Source of the DNA: Chelatococcus sambhunathii
GTDB taxonomy: Bacteria > Pseudomonadota > Alphaproteobacteria > Rhizobiales > Beijerinckiaceae
Assembly (NCBI RefSeq): GCF_001418005.1
Contig: NZ_LIOL01000001.1
Coordinates: forward strand, 496,001-560,000
Direction of reading: 5' to 3'
Length of the DNA stretch: 64,000 nucleotides
The position numbers and the translations under genes were made by a program. Below are positions 42,284-56,049 of this stretch, one piece after another; positions within the stretch are counted from its first letter, which is position 1; each line of letters opens with the position of its first letter. The notes under the pieces are model-generated. The model did not search any database and was not told the DNA's origin. It saw only the letters and a program-made list of their open reading frames with translations.

Positions 42284-42896
42284 CCCGCCTGTGCTCCCGC
42301 TTGGAAGCGGAAGCTAGAACATGGCTCGCCCAGCGTGAAGCGCCGAGCGGTCATGGCCGCGCCGCGCCCGCCTCCCGATCGCAGGATCGAAACGGCCGGC
42401 CGGCCATGGATGCGCAATTAAATTACGCTGACTTCATCTCGTTCGTCACGATCGCAATCCAGGTTGGGCGTCCCGTATAAGTTTCGATCAAACGACTCGC
42501 AAATACCCGCTTGTCACCTTAGAAAAAATCTGGCAAGGTCCGCCCGGTTTAGGACAGCCTTGCTGTCCCATTCCGATGATTATCCGAGCCCGGCATCCGG
42601 TCGGGCCTTCCGCGAGCAAGACAAGGCAGGTCTTGGTTATGGCACGTCCGACGGCCGCCAAACGCGATACGAAACCTGCCGCCCGCACGACGCGGGCTTA
42701 GCGGGCGCGCCCCGGCTTTACGCCGCGAGACGCCCGCGAGGTGCGGGCGCAACGGAAACAGCGCGACCGGACCTCCAAGACCAACAAGAGGGTGCGTACG
42801 GGCGGGCAGCGACAGGCTGCCGGCACGGACCGGCGACCCCCGCGAGAGACGAACGACGTGGACAAGGCCGCCGCGGCGGCAACGATGGGGCAGAAC
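42284..42896 (+). other. long gltB upstream region with possible leader ORF
   Basis: The part 42410-42545 is clearly richer in A/T than its surroundings and is the likely promoter zone for gltB and the divergent aldolase gene. A hairpin GGACAGC-CTT-GCTGTCC lies at 42552-42568. From 42639 a 20-codon ORF (MARPTAAKRDTKPAARTTRA, stop 42699-42701) follows an AAGGCAGG stretch. The same frame continues after its stop, without another stop, as a Lys/Arg-rich sequence straight into GltB. Whether the short ORF is a translated leader or a decayed N terminus cannot be settled here. Confidence 0.4.
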
Positions 42897-47597
<4,701 letters not shown>

Positions 47598-47611
47598 GGA
47601 TATGGGACCGC

Positions 47612-47740
47612 GGTCCACCCTCTCCTTCGGGGGACGGGTCGGCGCCGGTGGCGCCGGGGTGGGGAGGCCGCGGTCCGGGCAGGAACCCCCTCCCGGCCGC
47701 TACGCGGCCGACCTCCCTCCGCCAGGGGGAGGTGGGTCGG
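47612..47740. repeat. palindromic intergenic repeat between gltB and gltD
   Basis: The 169-base gap holds two stacked inverted repeats, CGGCCGC-TAC-GCGGCCG (47694-47710) and ACCTCCC/GGGAGGT (47711-47733), preceded by C/G-rich runs such as CCCTCTCC and GGGGTGGGGAGG. The make-up (CCCTCCC-palindrome-CCTCC) is that of the REP-like palindromic elements scattered through many GC-rich rhizobial genomes. It has been inserted inside an operon. Other copies would lie outside this window. Confidence 0.55.
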
Positions 47741-47766
47741 CGGCGCAACGACTGGATGACGAGACG

Positions 47767-49191
47767 ATGGGCAAGGTAACCGGCTTTCTCGAATACGACC
47801 GGCAGGAGCAGAAGTACCAGCTCGCCGGCGACCGCGTACGGCATTTCCGCGAATTCACGCTGCCGCTGGACGACAAGGACCTGCAGAAGCAGGCCGCCCG
47901 CTGCATGGACTGCGGCATACCCTTCTGCCACGGGCCGACGGGCTGCCCCGTCCACAACCAGATCCCGGACTGGAATGACCTCGTTTACAACGACGACTGG
48001 GAGGAGGCCTCGCGCAACCTCCACTCAACCAACAATTTCCCCGAATTCACCGGCCGCATCTGCCCTGCGCCCTGCGAGGAGGCGTGCACCCTCAACCTCG
48101 AGAACGTGCCCGTCACCATCAAGACCATCGAACAGGCGATCGCCGACAAGGCCTGGGAGATGGGCTGGATCCGCCCCGAACCGCCGGCGCGTCTCACCGG
48201 CAAGTCCGTCGCCGTCGTCGGCTCTGGCCCTGCCGGCCTCGCCGCCGCGCAGCAGCTTGCCCGTGTCGGCCACGAGGTGCATGTCTACGAGCGCGAACCA
48301 CGTGCCGGCGGCCTGCTGCGCTACGGCATCCCGGACTTCAAGATGGAGAAGCACCACATCGACCGGCGCGTGGCGCAGATGGAGGCGGAAGGCGTCGTCT
48401 TCCACTACGGCGTCAACATCGGCGTCGACAAGCCGTTCGAGGAATTGGTGAAGGCCTACGACGCCGTGCTGATGTGCGGCGGCGCCGAGCGCCCGCGCGA
48501 TCCCCAGCTGCCCGGTATGGAGCTCGAGGGTGTGCACTACGCCATGCCGTTCCTCGTGCAGCAGAACCGCCGCAACGGCCGTGAAAATTTCCTCGACGAC
48601 GCGCCGATCCTCGCCGGGGGCAAGCACGTCGTCGTCATCGGCGGCGGCGACACGGCGTCCGACTGCGTCGGCACCTCCTTCCGCCAGGGCGCCCTCTCGG
48701 TCACTCAGCTCGACATCCGCCCCAAGCCGCCTGAGATGGAGGACAAGCTCACCGTCTGGCCTTACTGGCCCACGAAGATGCGCACGTCCTCGAGCCAGGC
48801 GGAGGGCGCGGAGCGCGAGTTCCAGGTCGCGACGCTCGGCCTCGAAGGCAAGAAGGGCCGTGTCACCGGCGTGCGCTGCGCCCGCGTGGACGAGAAGCGG
48901 GTGCCGATCGCCGGCACCGAATTCGTCTTGAAGGCCGATCTCGTCTTCATCGCCATCGGCTTCGCCGGCCCGGTCTTCGAGGGCATGGTAGCCGAGGCGG
49001 GCGTGGCGCTCGACAAGCGCGGCAATGTGGCGGCTAGCGAGCGCGACTATCGCACGTCGAACGAGAAGGTCTTCGCCGCCGGCGACATGCGCCGGGGCCA
49101 GTCCCTTGTCGTCTGGGCGATCCGCGAAGGTCGCCAGGCCGCCCGGGCCATCGACGAATACCTGACGGGCTCGTCCGTCCTGCCGCGCTGA
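47767..49191 (+). CDS. gltD: glutamate synthase small subunit
   Basis: A 474-residue FAD/NADPH oxidoreductase subunit. The N-terminal part carries the cysteines for the two 4Fe-4S clusters ([20 protein letters not shown] and [14 protein letters not shown]); the FAD site is [20 protein letters not shown] (about 143-162), the NADPH site [20 protein letters not shown], and [20 protein letters not shown] closes the FAD domain. It feeds electrons from NADPH to GltB. The start at 47767 is set by homology ([12 protein letters not shown]); the gap to gltB is longer than usual because of the inserted repeat. Confidence 0.96.
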   Translation: MGKVTGFLEYDRQEQKYQLAGDRVRHFREFTLPLDDKDLQKQAARCMDCGIPFCHGPTGCPVHNQIPDWNDLVYNDDWEEASRNLHSTNNFPEFTGRICPAPCEEACTLNLENVPVTIKTIEQAIADKAWEMGWIRPEPPARLTGKSVAVVGSGPAGLAAAQQLARVGHEVHVYEREPRAGGLLRYGIPDFKMEKHHIDRRVAQMEAEGVVFHYGVNIGVDKPFEELVKAYDAVLMCGGAERPRDPQLPGMELEGVHYAMPFLVQQNRRNGRENFLDDAPILAGGKHVVVIGGGDTASDCVGTSFRQGALSVTQLDIRPKPPEMEDKLTVWPYWPTKMRTSSSQAEGAEREFQVATLGLEGKKGRVTGVRCARVDEKRVPIAGTEFVLKADLVFIAIGFAGPVFEGMVAEAGVALDKRGNVAASERDYRTSNEKVFAAGDMRRGQSLVVWAIREGRQAARAIDEYLTGSSVLPR

Positions 49192-49206
49192 GACCCCACG
49201 CGGGTG

Positions 49207-49226
49207 CTGCGGGCTTCGGCCCGCAG
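49207..49226. terminator. UUCG hairpin after gltD, possible terminator
   Basis: CTGCGGGC (49207-49214) and GCCCGCAG (49219-49226) form a perfect 8-bp stem with a TTCG tetraloop, 15 bases after the gltD stop. There is no T run, so it may be a stabilising or processed 3' end rather than an intrinsic terminator. Confidence 0.45.
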
Positions 49227-49304
49227 GATGCGGCCTGAGCGAAAGCGGCGCATGGGGCCGGATAGCCGGCATCGCGAGCGAGATTCTCCCGTCGACCGGA
49301 CCGT

Positions 49305-50501
49305 TTACGGTTGCCGCGGCCAGGAAAAGTCGTCAACCCTGCCCTGTTTCGGCTGCGGCACGTCGCCGAGGATGAACACTCGCTCGGCAAGCTGGTCCAT
49401 CTGGGCCGCACCCGCCGGCGCCGCGACGAGGACGCCGCCCGGGGCCGCATCCGGCGCGGTGAGCGGCAGGATGGGCCCAGCCACGGGCTTGCTCGACACA
49501 GAGATGAGACCGTTCGGCTCCGGCAGGCTCGGGATCGACGCATCGATCATGCGCTCGACGGGGTCGCGGCTATCGAGGCCGGGCATGCCGTCGTGCAAAG
49601 GCAGTACGGTCTGCTGCGCGCTGCCGTGCGCATCGATCAGCCGGCGCAGCACGAGCGCCGCGAAATGCGCCGCCTTGCGCGCGCCCGCCTTGGTGAAGTG
49701 CACGCCGTCACTGGTGCGCAAGCGCGCGTTCTGGCCGCTCACATCGGGCCCGAAGGCCGAGAAGCGTCCGTCCGCATCGAGGAAGGCCTCCCAGATATCG
49801 ACATACTGGCCGCCGGCCGCCGTCACGCGCTCGCGGAAGATGGCGTTAAGGGCCAGCATGTCGGCCGAGAGCCGCTCACCCTTCATCGGCGGCAGCCCCA
49901 CCCAGACGAGCGGGATCCGCTTCTCGCCAAAGGTGCGGATGATCTCGTCGACACGCATCGTGTAGAGCGTTCGCCATTCCGGCGTGCCATGCTCCACCTC
50001 CCCCGCCGGCGTGCGAAAGCCCTGGCGGTCGTTGGCGCCGATCATCATTACGCCGATCGAGACGCGCGCGGGATTGGCGACGAGTTCCTGCACCGCCTTG
50101 GACCAGTCGTAGAAGTCGCTGCGCACGAGCCCCGTATCGCCCCGGGCGCGCGAATAGATCGCGACATCGGCGGCTTCGGCGAGCGTTTCGGCGAGCCCTT
50201 CCGTCAACAGTTCGGCGAGGGAATCGCCCATGACGACCACATAGGTGTCCACCTCGACACGGGGTGTGCGCTCGGCGACCCCACGTTGCTCGGGCGCTGC
50301 TCTTGGCGCCGTCTGGCGCGGGCGCGGGTCGGCGGGCCGGGAGGACCGTCTCGGCGCCTGCTCCACTTGCGGCGGGGGCTTCGGCTGAAAGATGCTGTTG
50401 AGGAAGCGGGTCAGCGGATCCTGCTGGGCGTGCGCGACCGCCGCGGCGAAGATGCATCCCGCCACGACGAGCAGGGCAACGATGAGGCTGCGTCCCGGCA
50501 T
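49305..50501 (-). CDS. exported DUF459 SGNH-hydrolase-like protein
   Basis: A 398-residue protein with a signal peptide (cut after about residue 25, AHA/Q), then a Pro/Arg-rich spacer to about residue 85. The SGNH/GDSL core follows: VVVMGDSLAELL (Ser, block I), GVMMIGANDRQGF (Asn, block III) and TSDGVHFTKAGARKAA (Asp/His, block V). DUF459 proteins are periplasmic and probably remove acyl groups from envelope polymers; the substrate is unknown. It lies 42 bases after a lytic transglycosylase gene in the same direction, a conserved rhizobial pair, which suggests a cell-wall role. Confidence 0.9.
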   Translation of the reverse strand: MPGRSLIVALLVVAGCIFAAAVAHAQQDPLTRFLNSIFQPKPPPQVEQAPRRSSRPADPRPRQTAPRAAPEQRGVAERTPRVEVDTYVVVMGDSLAELLTEGLAETLAEAADVAIYSRARGDTGLVRSDFYDWSKAVQELVANPARVSIGVMMIGANDRQGFRTPAGEVEHGTPEWRTLYTMRVDEIIRTFGEKRIPLVWVGLPPMKGERLSADMLALNAIFRERVTAAGGQYVDIWEAFLDADGRFSAFGPDVSGQNARLRTSDGVHFTKAGARKAAHFAALVLRRLIDAHGSAQQTVLPLHDGMPGLDSRDPVERMIDASIPSLPEPNGLISVSSKPVAGPILPLTAPDAAPGGVLVAAPAGAAQMDQLAERVFILGDVPQPKQGRVDDFSWPRQP

Positions 50502-50543
50502 CGTCCGTTTCCCGCCCCGGCCGCGGCCGGGGCCGGGTTCATG

Positions 50544-51878
50544 CTATCGCGTCTGGCGCAGTTGCGCCAACAGCCGGTTGTCGGCATGGCCGTCGGCGAC
50601 GAGGCCTCGGCTCTCCTGGAAGGCGAAGATCGCGTCGCGTGTCTGGGAACCGATGCGCCCGTCGATCTCGCCGATGTCGTAGCCGCGGCTCGCGAGGTGC
50701 CGCTGCACCTCCTCCCGCTCGTGCTTGGCGAGCGGCACCTGATCGGTCGGCCAAGGCGCTTGTACCGGCGCGCCGCCATAGAGCCTGTCGCCGAGATGGG
50801 CGACGCCGAGAGCGTAGGCGTCGGAATTGTTGTAGCGCTTGATGACGTCGAAATTCGCCGTCACGAGGAAGACCGGCCCGCTGGCCCCGGCGGGCAGGAA
50901 GAGGCGCGCCTCGCCGGCCCCGGATAGCGGCCGCCCGTCGACACGGCGCACGCCGTGCGATGCCCAGGCTGCGAAGGACATCGTCTGCCGCCCGTAGCGG
51001 AAGCCCGCAGGCACCTTGACCTCGAAACCCCACGGCAGGCCCGGCTGCCAGCCGTGCTGCTTGAGATAGTTGGCGGTGGAGGCCAGCGCGTCCGGCACCG
51101 AGGTCCAGATATCGCGGCGCCCGTCGCCCGTGAAATCGACCGCGTAGCGCATGAAGCTCGACGGCATGAACTGGGTCTGCCCCATGGCGCCGGCCCATGA
51201 CCCCTCCATGCGCTCGGGGCTGACGTGCCCCTGCTGCAGGATGACGAGCGCCGTCAGCAGTTCGTTGCGAAAGTAATCGCCGCGATACTTCGCCTCGGCG
51301 AGGGTGGCGAGCGCACGCACGACATAATGCGAGCCAGTGAAGCCGCCGAAATTCGTTTCCATGCCCCAGACACCCATGACGACCTTCCGGTCGACGCCGT
51401 AGGTGCGCTCGATGGTGTCGAGGGCGGAGGCCCACTGGCGCGTCATCGGCGTGCCGCGCTCGAGCCGGTTCGGCGACACGGCCGAGGCAAGATATTCCCA
51501 CACCGGCTTGACGAACTCGGCCTGCTTCTTCGTGAGCGCGATGATCTTCTCGTCCTGCGTCACGCCGGAGAAGGCCGCGTCGTAGACGGAGCGCGAGACG
51601 CCGCGGGCCTGTGCATCCGGCCAAAGGGCGGAGACGAAGGCGCGGAAGGACGGGGATGGCGTTCCCTCGCCGCGCGAGAACTTGGCCGGGGTTCGCGGTG
51701 CCTCGGGAGCGACCCGCTGCTCGGTCGGCGCATAGGGCGTGATGCTGCCGACGGACATCACATCCGCCGAGGCGCAGGAGCCGAGCGCGAGGCTTACGGC
51801 AAGCGTGGCCAACAGGGCCCACCTGTCCCCATTCCTTGTCACGAGGCTCGTTCCACCGTCCGTGCCGCCATGCCGCAT
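50544..51878 (-). CDS. lytic murein transglycosylase (MltB-like lipoprotein)
   Basis: A 444-residue envelope enzyme that cuts glycan strands to 1,6-anhydromuropeptides. A lipobox (LGSC, Cys near 35) indicates a lipoprotein. The catalytic SLT_2 domain spans about 80-370, with the catalytic glutamate in VWGMETNFGGF (near 169) and the conserved GAMGQTQFMPSSFMRYAVDF. A C-terminal peptidoglycan-binding domain ends the protein (VQRHLASRGYDIGEIDGRIG). First gene of the pair with DUF459. Confidence 0.93.
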   Translation of the reverse strand: MRHGGTDGGTSLVTRNGDRWALLATLAVSLALGSCASADVMSVGSITPYAPTEQRVAPEAPRTPAKFSRGEGTPSPSFRAFVSALWPDAQARGVSRSVYDAAFSGVTQDEKIIALTKKQAEFVKPVWEYLASAVSPNRLERGTPMTRQWASALDTIERTYGVDRKVVMGVWGMETNFGGFTGSHYVVRALATLAEAKYRGDYFRNELLTALVILQQGHVSPERMEGSWAGAMGQTQFMPSSFMRYAVDFTGDGRRDIWTSVPDALASTANYLKQHGWQPGLPWGFEVKVPAGFRYGRQTMSFAAWASHGVRRVDGRPLSGAGEARLFLPAGASGPVFLVTANFDVIKRYNNSDAYALGVAHLGDRLYGGAPVQAPWPTDQVPLAKHEREEVQRHLASRGYDIGEIDGRIGSQTRDAIFAFQESRGLVADGHADNRLLAQLRQTR

Positions 51879-51974
51879 GTCGGATCCCCGTTTCGAACCG
51901 CGGCGAAGCCGCCACGCCTTGCACTCTCTCCACTAGCTCGCGCGATATGGTTGCAAAATCGTTGACGACGAGCT

Positions 51975-52964
51975 TCAAGCCGCCGATTGCTGGGCAAGCC
52001 GCCTCTCCCAGGCAAGCGCTTGGGAGACGATCACGTCGAGATCGTCGTAGCAGGGCTGCCAGTCGAGAAGGGCGCGGATGCGCGAGGCATCCGCCACAAT
52101 GGCTGCCGGGTCACCGGCGCGGCGGGGAGACAGCTTCACCGGAAAGTCGATTCCCGACACCCGCCTGACCGCCGCCACGACTTCGAGCACCGAAAAACCC
52201 TTGCCGTAGCCGCAGTTGAGCGTCAGGCAGCCGCCACCCGCCCTGAGGTGCGCCAAGGCCGCCACGTGAGCGCGGGCAAGGTCCGAAACCTGGATGAAGT
52301 CGCGCACGCACGACCCGTCCGGCGTCGGATAGTCGGTGCCGAAGACCTCGAGCACTGGGCGCTGGCCGAGAGCCGTCTGGCACGCCACCTTGATGAGGTG
52401 GGTCGCCCGAGGGGTGGACTGCCCGATCCGGCCTTCGGGATCTGCGCCCGCAACATTGAAATAGCGCAGGATGACATGGCGAAGATCGTGCGCCACGGCG
52501 GCGTCGGCCAGCATCCATTCGCTGACGAGCTTGGATCGGCCATAGGGCGAGACCGGCGCCGGAGCCATGTCCTCGGAGACAGGGTTGGCGGTGACGTCGC
52601 CATAAACCGCCGCCGTCGAGGAGAAGATGACGTGCCGCACGCCGGCCCGCACCCCCGCCTCGATGAGGCTGCGCGTCTTGCCCGTGTTGGCGAGGTAATA
52701 ACCGAGCGGATCGACCACCGATTCTGGCACCACGATCTTCGCCGCGAAATGCGCGATCGCGTCGACGTCGTATTCGTCGATCAGCGATGAGACAAGAGCC
52801 TGATCACCCGCATCGCCGCGCACCAGCACGGCTTCGCGCGGCACAGCCTGGGCAAACCCGGTCGAGAGATCGTCCAGCACGACGACACGCTCTCCCGCCT
52901 TCACCAATTCGAGAACCATGTGGCTGCCGATGTAGCCGGCCCCGCCGGTCACCAGGACGCTCAT
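51975..52964 (-). CDS. galE: UDP-glucose 4-epimerase
   Basis: A 329-residue extended SDR enzyme interconverting UDP-glucose and UDP-galactose. It has the NAD-binding VTGGAGYIGSHMVLEL at the N terminus, the FSSTAAVYGDV serine region (about 116-126), the catalytic YGRSK pair (Tyr near 147) and the sugar-site region RYFNVAGADPEGRIG. It is divergent from galU with a striking palindrome in the shared gap; together the two supply UDP-glucose and UDP-galactose for surface polysaccharide. Confidence 0.95.
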   Translation of the reverse strand: MSVLVTGGAGYIGSHMVLELVKAGERVVVLDDLSTGFAQAVPREAVLVRGDAGDQALVSSLIDEYDVDAIAHFAAKIVVPESVVDPLGYYLANTGKTRSLIEAGVRAGVRHVIFSSTAAVYGDVTANPVSEDMAPAPVSPYGRSKLVSEWMLADAAVAHDLRHVILRYFNVAGADPEGRIGQSTPRATHLIKVACQTALGQRPVLEVFGTDYPTPDGSCVRDFIQVSDLARAHVAALAHLRAGGGCLTLNCGYGKGFSVLEVVAAVRRVSGIDFPVKLSPRRAGDPAAIVADASRIRALLDWQPCYDDLDVIVSQALAWERRLAQQSAA

Positions 52965-53050
52965 GCCTCATCCCTTTCCTGCGCCAGGCCGCCCCGCTGG
53001 CGCAGCACTCCGGCTCCGTGGAACTATTGACAGACCGGCTGCGTTCATTC

Positions 53051-53073
53051 GTCAATCGCTTTACGCGATTGAC
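53051..53073. promoter_or_regulatory. perfect inverted repeat between galE and galU (candidate operator)
   Basis: GTCAATCGC (53051-53059) and GCGATTGAC (53065-53073) are perfect 9-base arms around TTTAC, about 87 bases from the galE start and 105 bases from the galU start. No T run follows, so it looks more like a dimeric regulator site than a terminator. The regulator is unknown. Confidence 0.45.
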
Positions 53074-53177
53074 ACGTTCGCCGGTCAAGATCGGTGAGCA
53101 TCTCGTGCGGGCACGGCCATGGCAAGAGAGGGCGCCGGGCCGTGTTTCTTGTTGTGCCCTCCAGCCCCTGGGGTTCC

Positions 53178-54068
53178 ATGAAGAAGCCTATCCGAAAGGC
53201 CGTATTTCCCGTCGCGGGCCTCGGCACCCGCTTCCTGCCCGCCACGAAGGCGATGCCGAAGGAGATGCTGACGGTCGTCGACAGGCCGGTCATCCAGCAC
53301 GTGGTGGACGAGGCACGTGCCGCCGGCATCGAACATTGCGTCTTCGTGACGGGCCGCAACAAGGGCGTCATCGAGGACCACTTCGACAGCCAGTTCGAAC
53401 TGGAGCGTACGCTCGAGGCACGTGGCAAGACGAAGGAGCTCGAGCAGTTGCGCCGTGACCTGCCAGGGCCCGGACAGACCAGCTTCACCCGCCAGCAGGG
53501 GCCGCTCGGCCTCGGCCATGCCGTATGGTGCGCGCGCGACATCGTCGGCGACGAGCCTTTCGCCCTGCTGCTGCCGGACATGCTGCACCTCGGCGTGCGC
53601 CCCTGCCTCGCGGAGATGATCGAAGCCTACGAGGCCCACGCCACCGGCGGCAACATGATTGCCGTCTACGAGGTGCCGGCCGACCAGACGCATCAGTACG
53701 GCATCACGGGCGTGGGCGAGCCGATCGGCAACGGCAAGGTCTATCCGATCACGCAGATGATCGAGAAGCCGGCCAAGGGCACCGCCCCCTCCAACCTCGC
53801 CATCTCGGGGCGCTACATCCTGCAGCCGGAGATCTTCGACCTGCTGGCCAGGCAGGAGCGCGGCGCCGGCGGCGAGATCCAGCTGACCGACGCGATGATC
53901 ACCTTGTCGAAGTCGCAGCCGTTCTTCGCCACGCGCTTTGACGGCGATATCTACGACTGCGGCTCCAAGCTCGGCTTCCTCGCCGCCAACGCCGCCTATG
54001 CGCTTTCGAACCCCGAGCTCGGCGCCGACTACCGCCGCGATCTGGAAGCCTTGCTGACCAAGAAGTAG
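53178..54068 (+). CDS. galU: UTP-glucose-1-phosphate uridylyltransferase
   Basis: A 296-residue nucleotidyltransferase that makes UDP-glucose. It shows [20 protein letters not shown] with [20 protein letters not shown] at the N terminus, [20 protein letters not shown] in the middle, and [11 protein letters not shown] with GEIQLTDAM towards the end. The ATG at 53178 is set by homology ([14 protein letters not shown]); no strong SD is seen. It is divergent from galE. UDP-glucose feeds surface polysaccharide, cyclic glucan and glycolipid synthesis. Confidence 0.96.
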   Translation: MKKPIRKAVFPVAGLGTRFLPATKAMPKEMLTVVDRPVIQHVVDEARAAGIEHCVFVTGRNKGVIEDHFDSQFELERTLEARGKTKELEQLRRDLPGPGQTSFTRQQGPLGLGHAVWCARDIVGDEPFALLLPDMLHLGVRPCLAEMIEAYEAHATGGNMIAVYEVPADQTHQYGITGVGEPIGNGKVYPITQMIEKPAKGTAPSNLAISGRYILQPEIFDLLARQERGAGGEIQLTDAMITLSKSQPFFATRFDGDIYDCGSKLGFLAANAAYALSNPELGADYRRDLEALLTKK

Positions 54069-54087
54069 GCGAAGCCTCCCCAGTGCC

Positions 54088-54174
54088 GGCGTCATGCCCG
54101 CGCTTGTCGCGGGCATGACGCCGTGGCGCCCTCGCAGGGTTGAATGGCCTGGATGGGCGGGACAAGCCCGGCCA
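54088..54174. repeat. palindromic repeat pair downstream of galU
   Basis: GGCGTCATGCCCGCG (54088-54102) and CGCGGGCATGACGCC (54108-54122) are perfect 15-base arms around CTTGT. A second, imperfect hairpin (54153-54174, ATGGGCGGG-ACAAG-CCCGGCCAT) follows. The GTCATGCCCGCG...CGCGGGCATGAC type is a widespread dispersed repeat in rhizobial and related genomes. It may also serve as a transcription stop for galU. Confidence 0.65.
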
Positions 54175-54336
54175 TGATGGTGGAGAGGCAGGCGCTTCTC
54201 GGTCGCGCTTTCGCGCTGTGCGAACGAACAGGCGGTCAACGGGCTTGACCATGACGGCGGCAGATCGTGAAGCCCGTGATATGGCAGGCAGTCGACGGTC
54301 GCCGTCGGCAGCGCCCCCGGCTCTGCCTAGCGAAGC

Positions 54337-55833
54337 TCAGCGCTGTAGGCGCAATCCGACGAGGAAGATGTTGGCGGTGTAGTCGTCGCCCGGTGTGGAA
54401 CTGTCGAGCCGCTCGTGGGTGAAGCCCGCGCGCACGGCGAGCGAGCGCGTCAGCTTCCAGTCGATGCCGATACGGCCGGTAAAGCCCTTCTCGTTGAGGT
54501 CGACGCCCTTGTAGTCGCTGTCGCTGAGGGTCACCGAGGCCGTGAAGACGAGGTTGCGGCGCAGGGCGTGTTCGAGGGCGAGCGTCGCGCTGCGGTTCAC
54601 GACGCCGTTCGATCCGGCGATCGTCGTCTCGCCGAGGCTGCCCGCTCCCGTGAGCCGGACGGTGGTCAGCGCCGTCGGCCGCCAGATCAGCGATACTTCA
54701 CCGATGGGCCCGCGCAGGTCCGCGAGGCGCGGATCGTCGTACTTGCGCACCTGGTGCCCGATTGCCGCCTCGCCGGTAACGAGCCGCGTGAGTTCGAAGG
54801 TGGAGCCAACGCGCGCCCCGAGGCCATTGGACGAACGCTCGAACCCGCCGGCATTGATCCGCTCGTCGTACTGCCGACGGTCGATCAGGCCCTCGACGAA
54901 CGGCTCGAAGCCGGGGTGTACCTCATAGCCCGCCCTGAGCCGCAATCCGTATTCGTTGTAGTTGCGGTAGCTCTGGTCGAGACGGCCGCCGTCCGCAAAC
55001 TCCGCGTCGCCATAGACGTTGCGCTCGACGACGCCGGTTGCGCCGAGCGTCAGCCGGTTGAAACGGTGCGCGCCGCCCAGCGAAGCACCGTAGGAGATGA
55101 TCGTCGGCTGGTTGACGACACCGCCCGGCAGGTTGGGGTTGTCCGACCGCTGCGTCGTCAGCGATGCCCGTCCTTCGACATTGATGGTCGTATCCCGCGT
55201 GGCATCGAGGCGCAGGTTGAGGCGCCCGTCCGCCTCCGGCCGGTCCGCCTTCTCGAGGGTTGGGAAGGCCCAGTAGGAGCCGCGCAGATGGCCCGTGAAC
55301 TCATGGCGCGACCAGTCGGACCGCAGGGCCACCCCGCCGCGCGTGACGACGGCGGTCGCTCCCTTCACGTTCCCGCTCTCGCGCCGGGGGTTGCTGTCGT
55401 AGCCACTATCGATCTCGATGGACGGAAAGACCGTCAGCGTGCCGAGGCGCAGGCCTAGCGGCGCCCAAGGATCGTCCTCCTCAGCCTCGCCCGGTCGCTG
55501 GGGCGCGGGGGGCGCGGGCAGGCGCGTGACCGGCGGCTGCCACCGACGCAGCGGGTTCTGTTCAAGCGCCGTGGGACCCCGCACGGGGCGATAGACGGGC
55601 GAGGCGGGCGGAACCGGTGGACCGTCGGCGGCCGTGGTTTCGAGGATACCCGGCAACGACACCTGCCCGCTGCCGGCGCGGTCGGGCTGCACGGTGCCGC
55701 GCAGCGTCAGGAACGACAAACCCTCCTGGCCGTGCGCGGCCGGACCCGCGAGCATGCTCGCAGTCACGACGAGGCACATTGCCAGCGGCGCACCGCCGCA
55801 CCGGCGAGAAGGAATGGAGGGCCCCTGGTGCAA
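54337..55833 (-). CDS. outer-membrane beta-barrel protein
   Basis: A 498-residue exported protein. The signal peptide ends near residue 35 (AAHGQ). Residues 35-125 are a Pro-rich, probably unstructured periplasmic segment. From about 130 to the end there are alternating beta-strand repeats with aromatic girdles, starting TVFPSIEIDSGYDSNPRRES and closing with NIFLVGLRLQR, a typical barrel C terminus. The YDSNPRR turn is characteristic of the BBP2-like (PF10082) family. Its function is not known; a role in polysaccharide or lipid export would fit the neighbouring galU and KpsF-type gene but is only inferred. Confidence 0.85.
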   Translation of the reverse strand: MHQGPSIPSRRCGGAPLAMCLVVTASMLAGPAAHGQEGLSFLTLRGTVQPDRAGSGQVSLPGILETTAADGPPVPPASPVYRPVRGPTALEQNPLRRWQPPVTRLPAPPAPQRPGEAEEDDPWAPLGLRLGTLTVFPSIEIDSGYDSNPRRESGNVKGATAVVTRGGVALRSDWSRHEFTGHLRGSYWAFPTLEKADRPEADGRLNLRLDATRDTTINVEGRASLTTQRSDNPNLPGGVVNQPTIISYGASLGGAHRFNRLTLGATGVVERNVYGDAEFADGGRLDQSYRNYNEYGLRLRAGYEVHPGFEPFVEGLIDRRQYDERINAGGFERSSNGLGARVGSTFELTRLVTGEAAIGHQVRKYDDPRLADLRGPIGEVSLIWRPTALTTVRLTGAGSLGETTIAGSNGVVNRSATLALEHALRRNLVFTASVTLSDSDYKGVDLNEKGFTGRIGIDWKLTRSLAVRAGFTHERLDSSTPGDDYTANIFLVGLRLQR

Positions 55834-55904
55834 GTGGTCGCTTCCTGCAAAGGCGATGCGGCTCAGCCGCCGCGACGGTTCTGTCCGGCGGTTGATCTGC
55901 GTGG

Positions 55905-55943
55905 TTAACGGAGGCTAAAGCGGCATGGTTAACACCCGGTAAG
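55905..55943. promoter_or_regulatory. two TTAAC half-sites with CtrA-like spacing
   Basis: TTAA-CGGAGGC-TAAA (55905-55919) and TTAA-CACCCGG-TAAG (55929-55943) both keep the 7-base spacing of CtrA boxes, each with mismatches in the second half. They lie in the divergent gap between the beta-barrel gene and the KpsF-type gene. Confidence 0.3.
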
Positions 55944-56049
55944 CTTCCGCACGGACGTCGCCTGCTGACCCTCGCCGTGCTAAGAAGCCGCCGCGAGAAG
56001 CCCGGCGCCCGGCGCAAAGGGCAGGACGAAAGCCAGAATGAGGACCATG

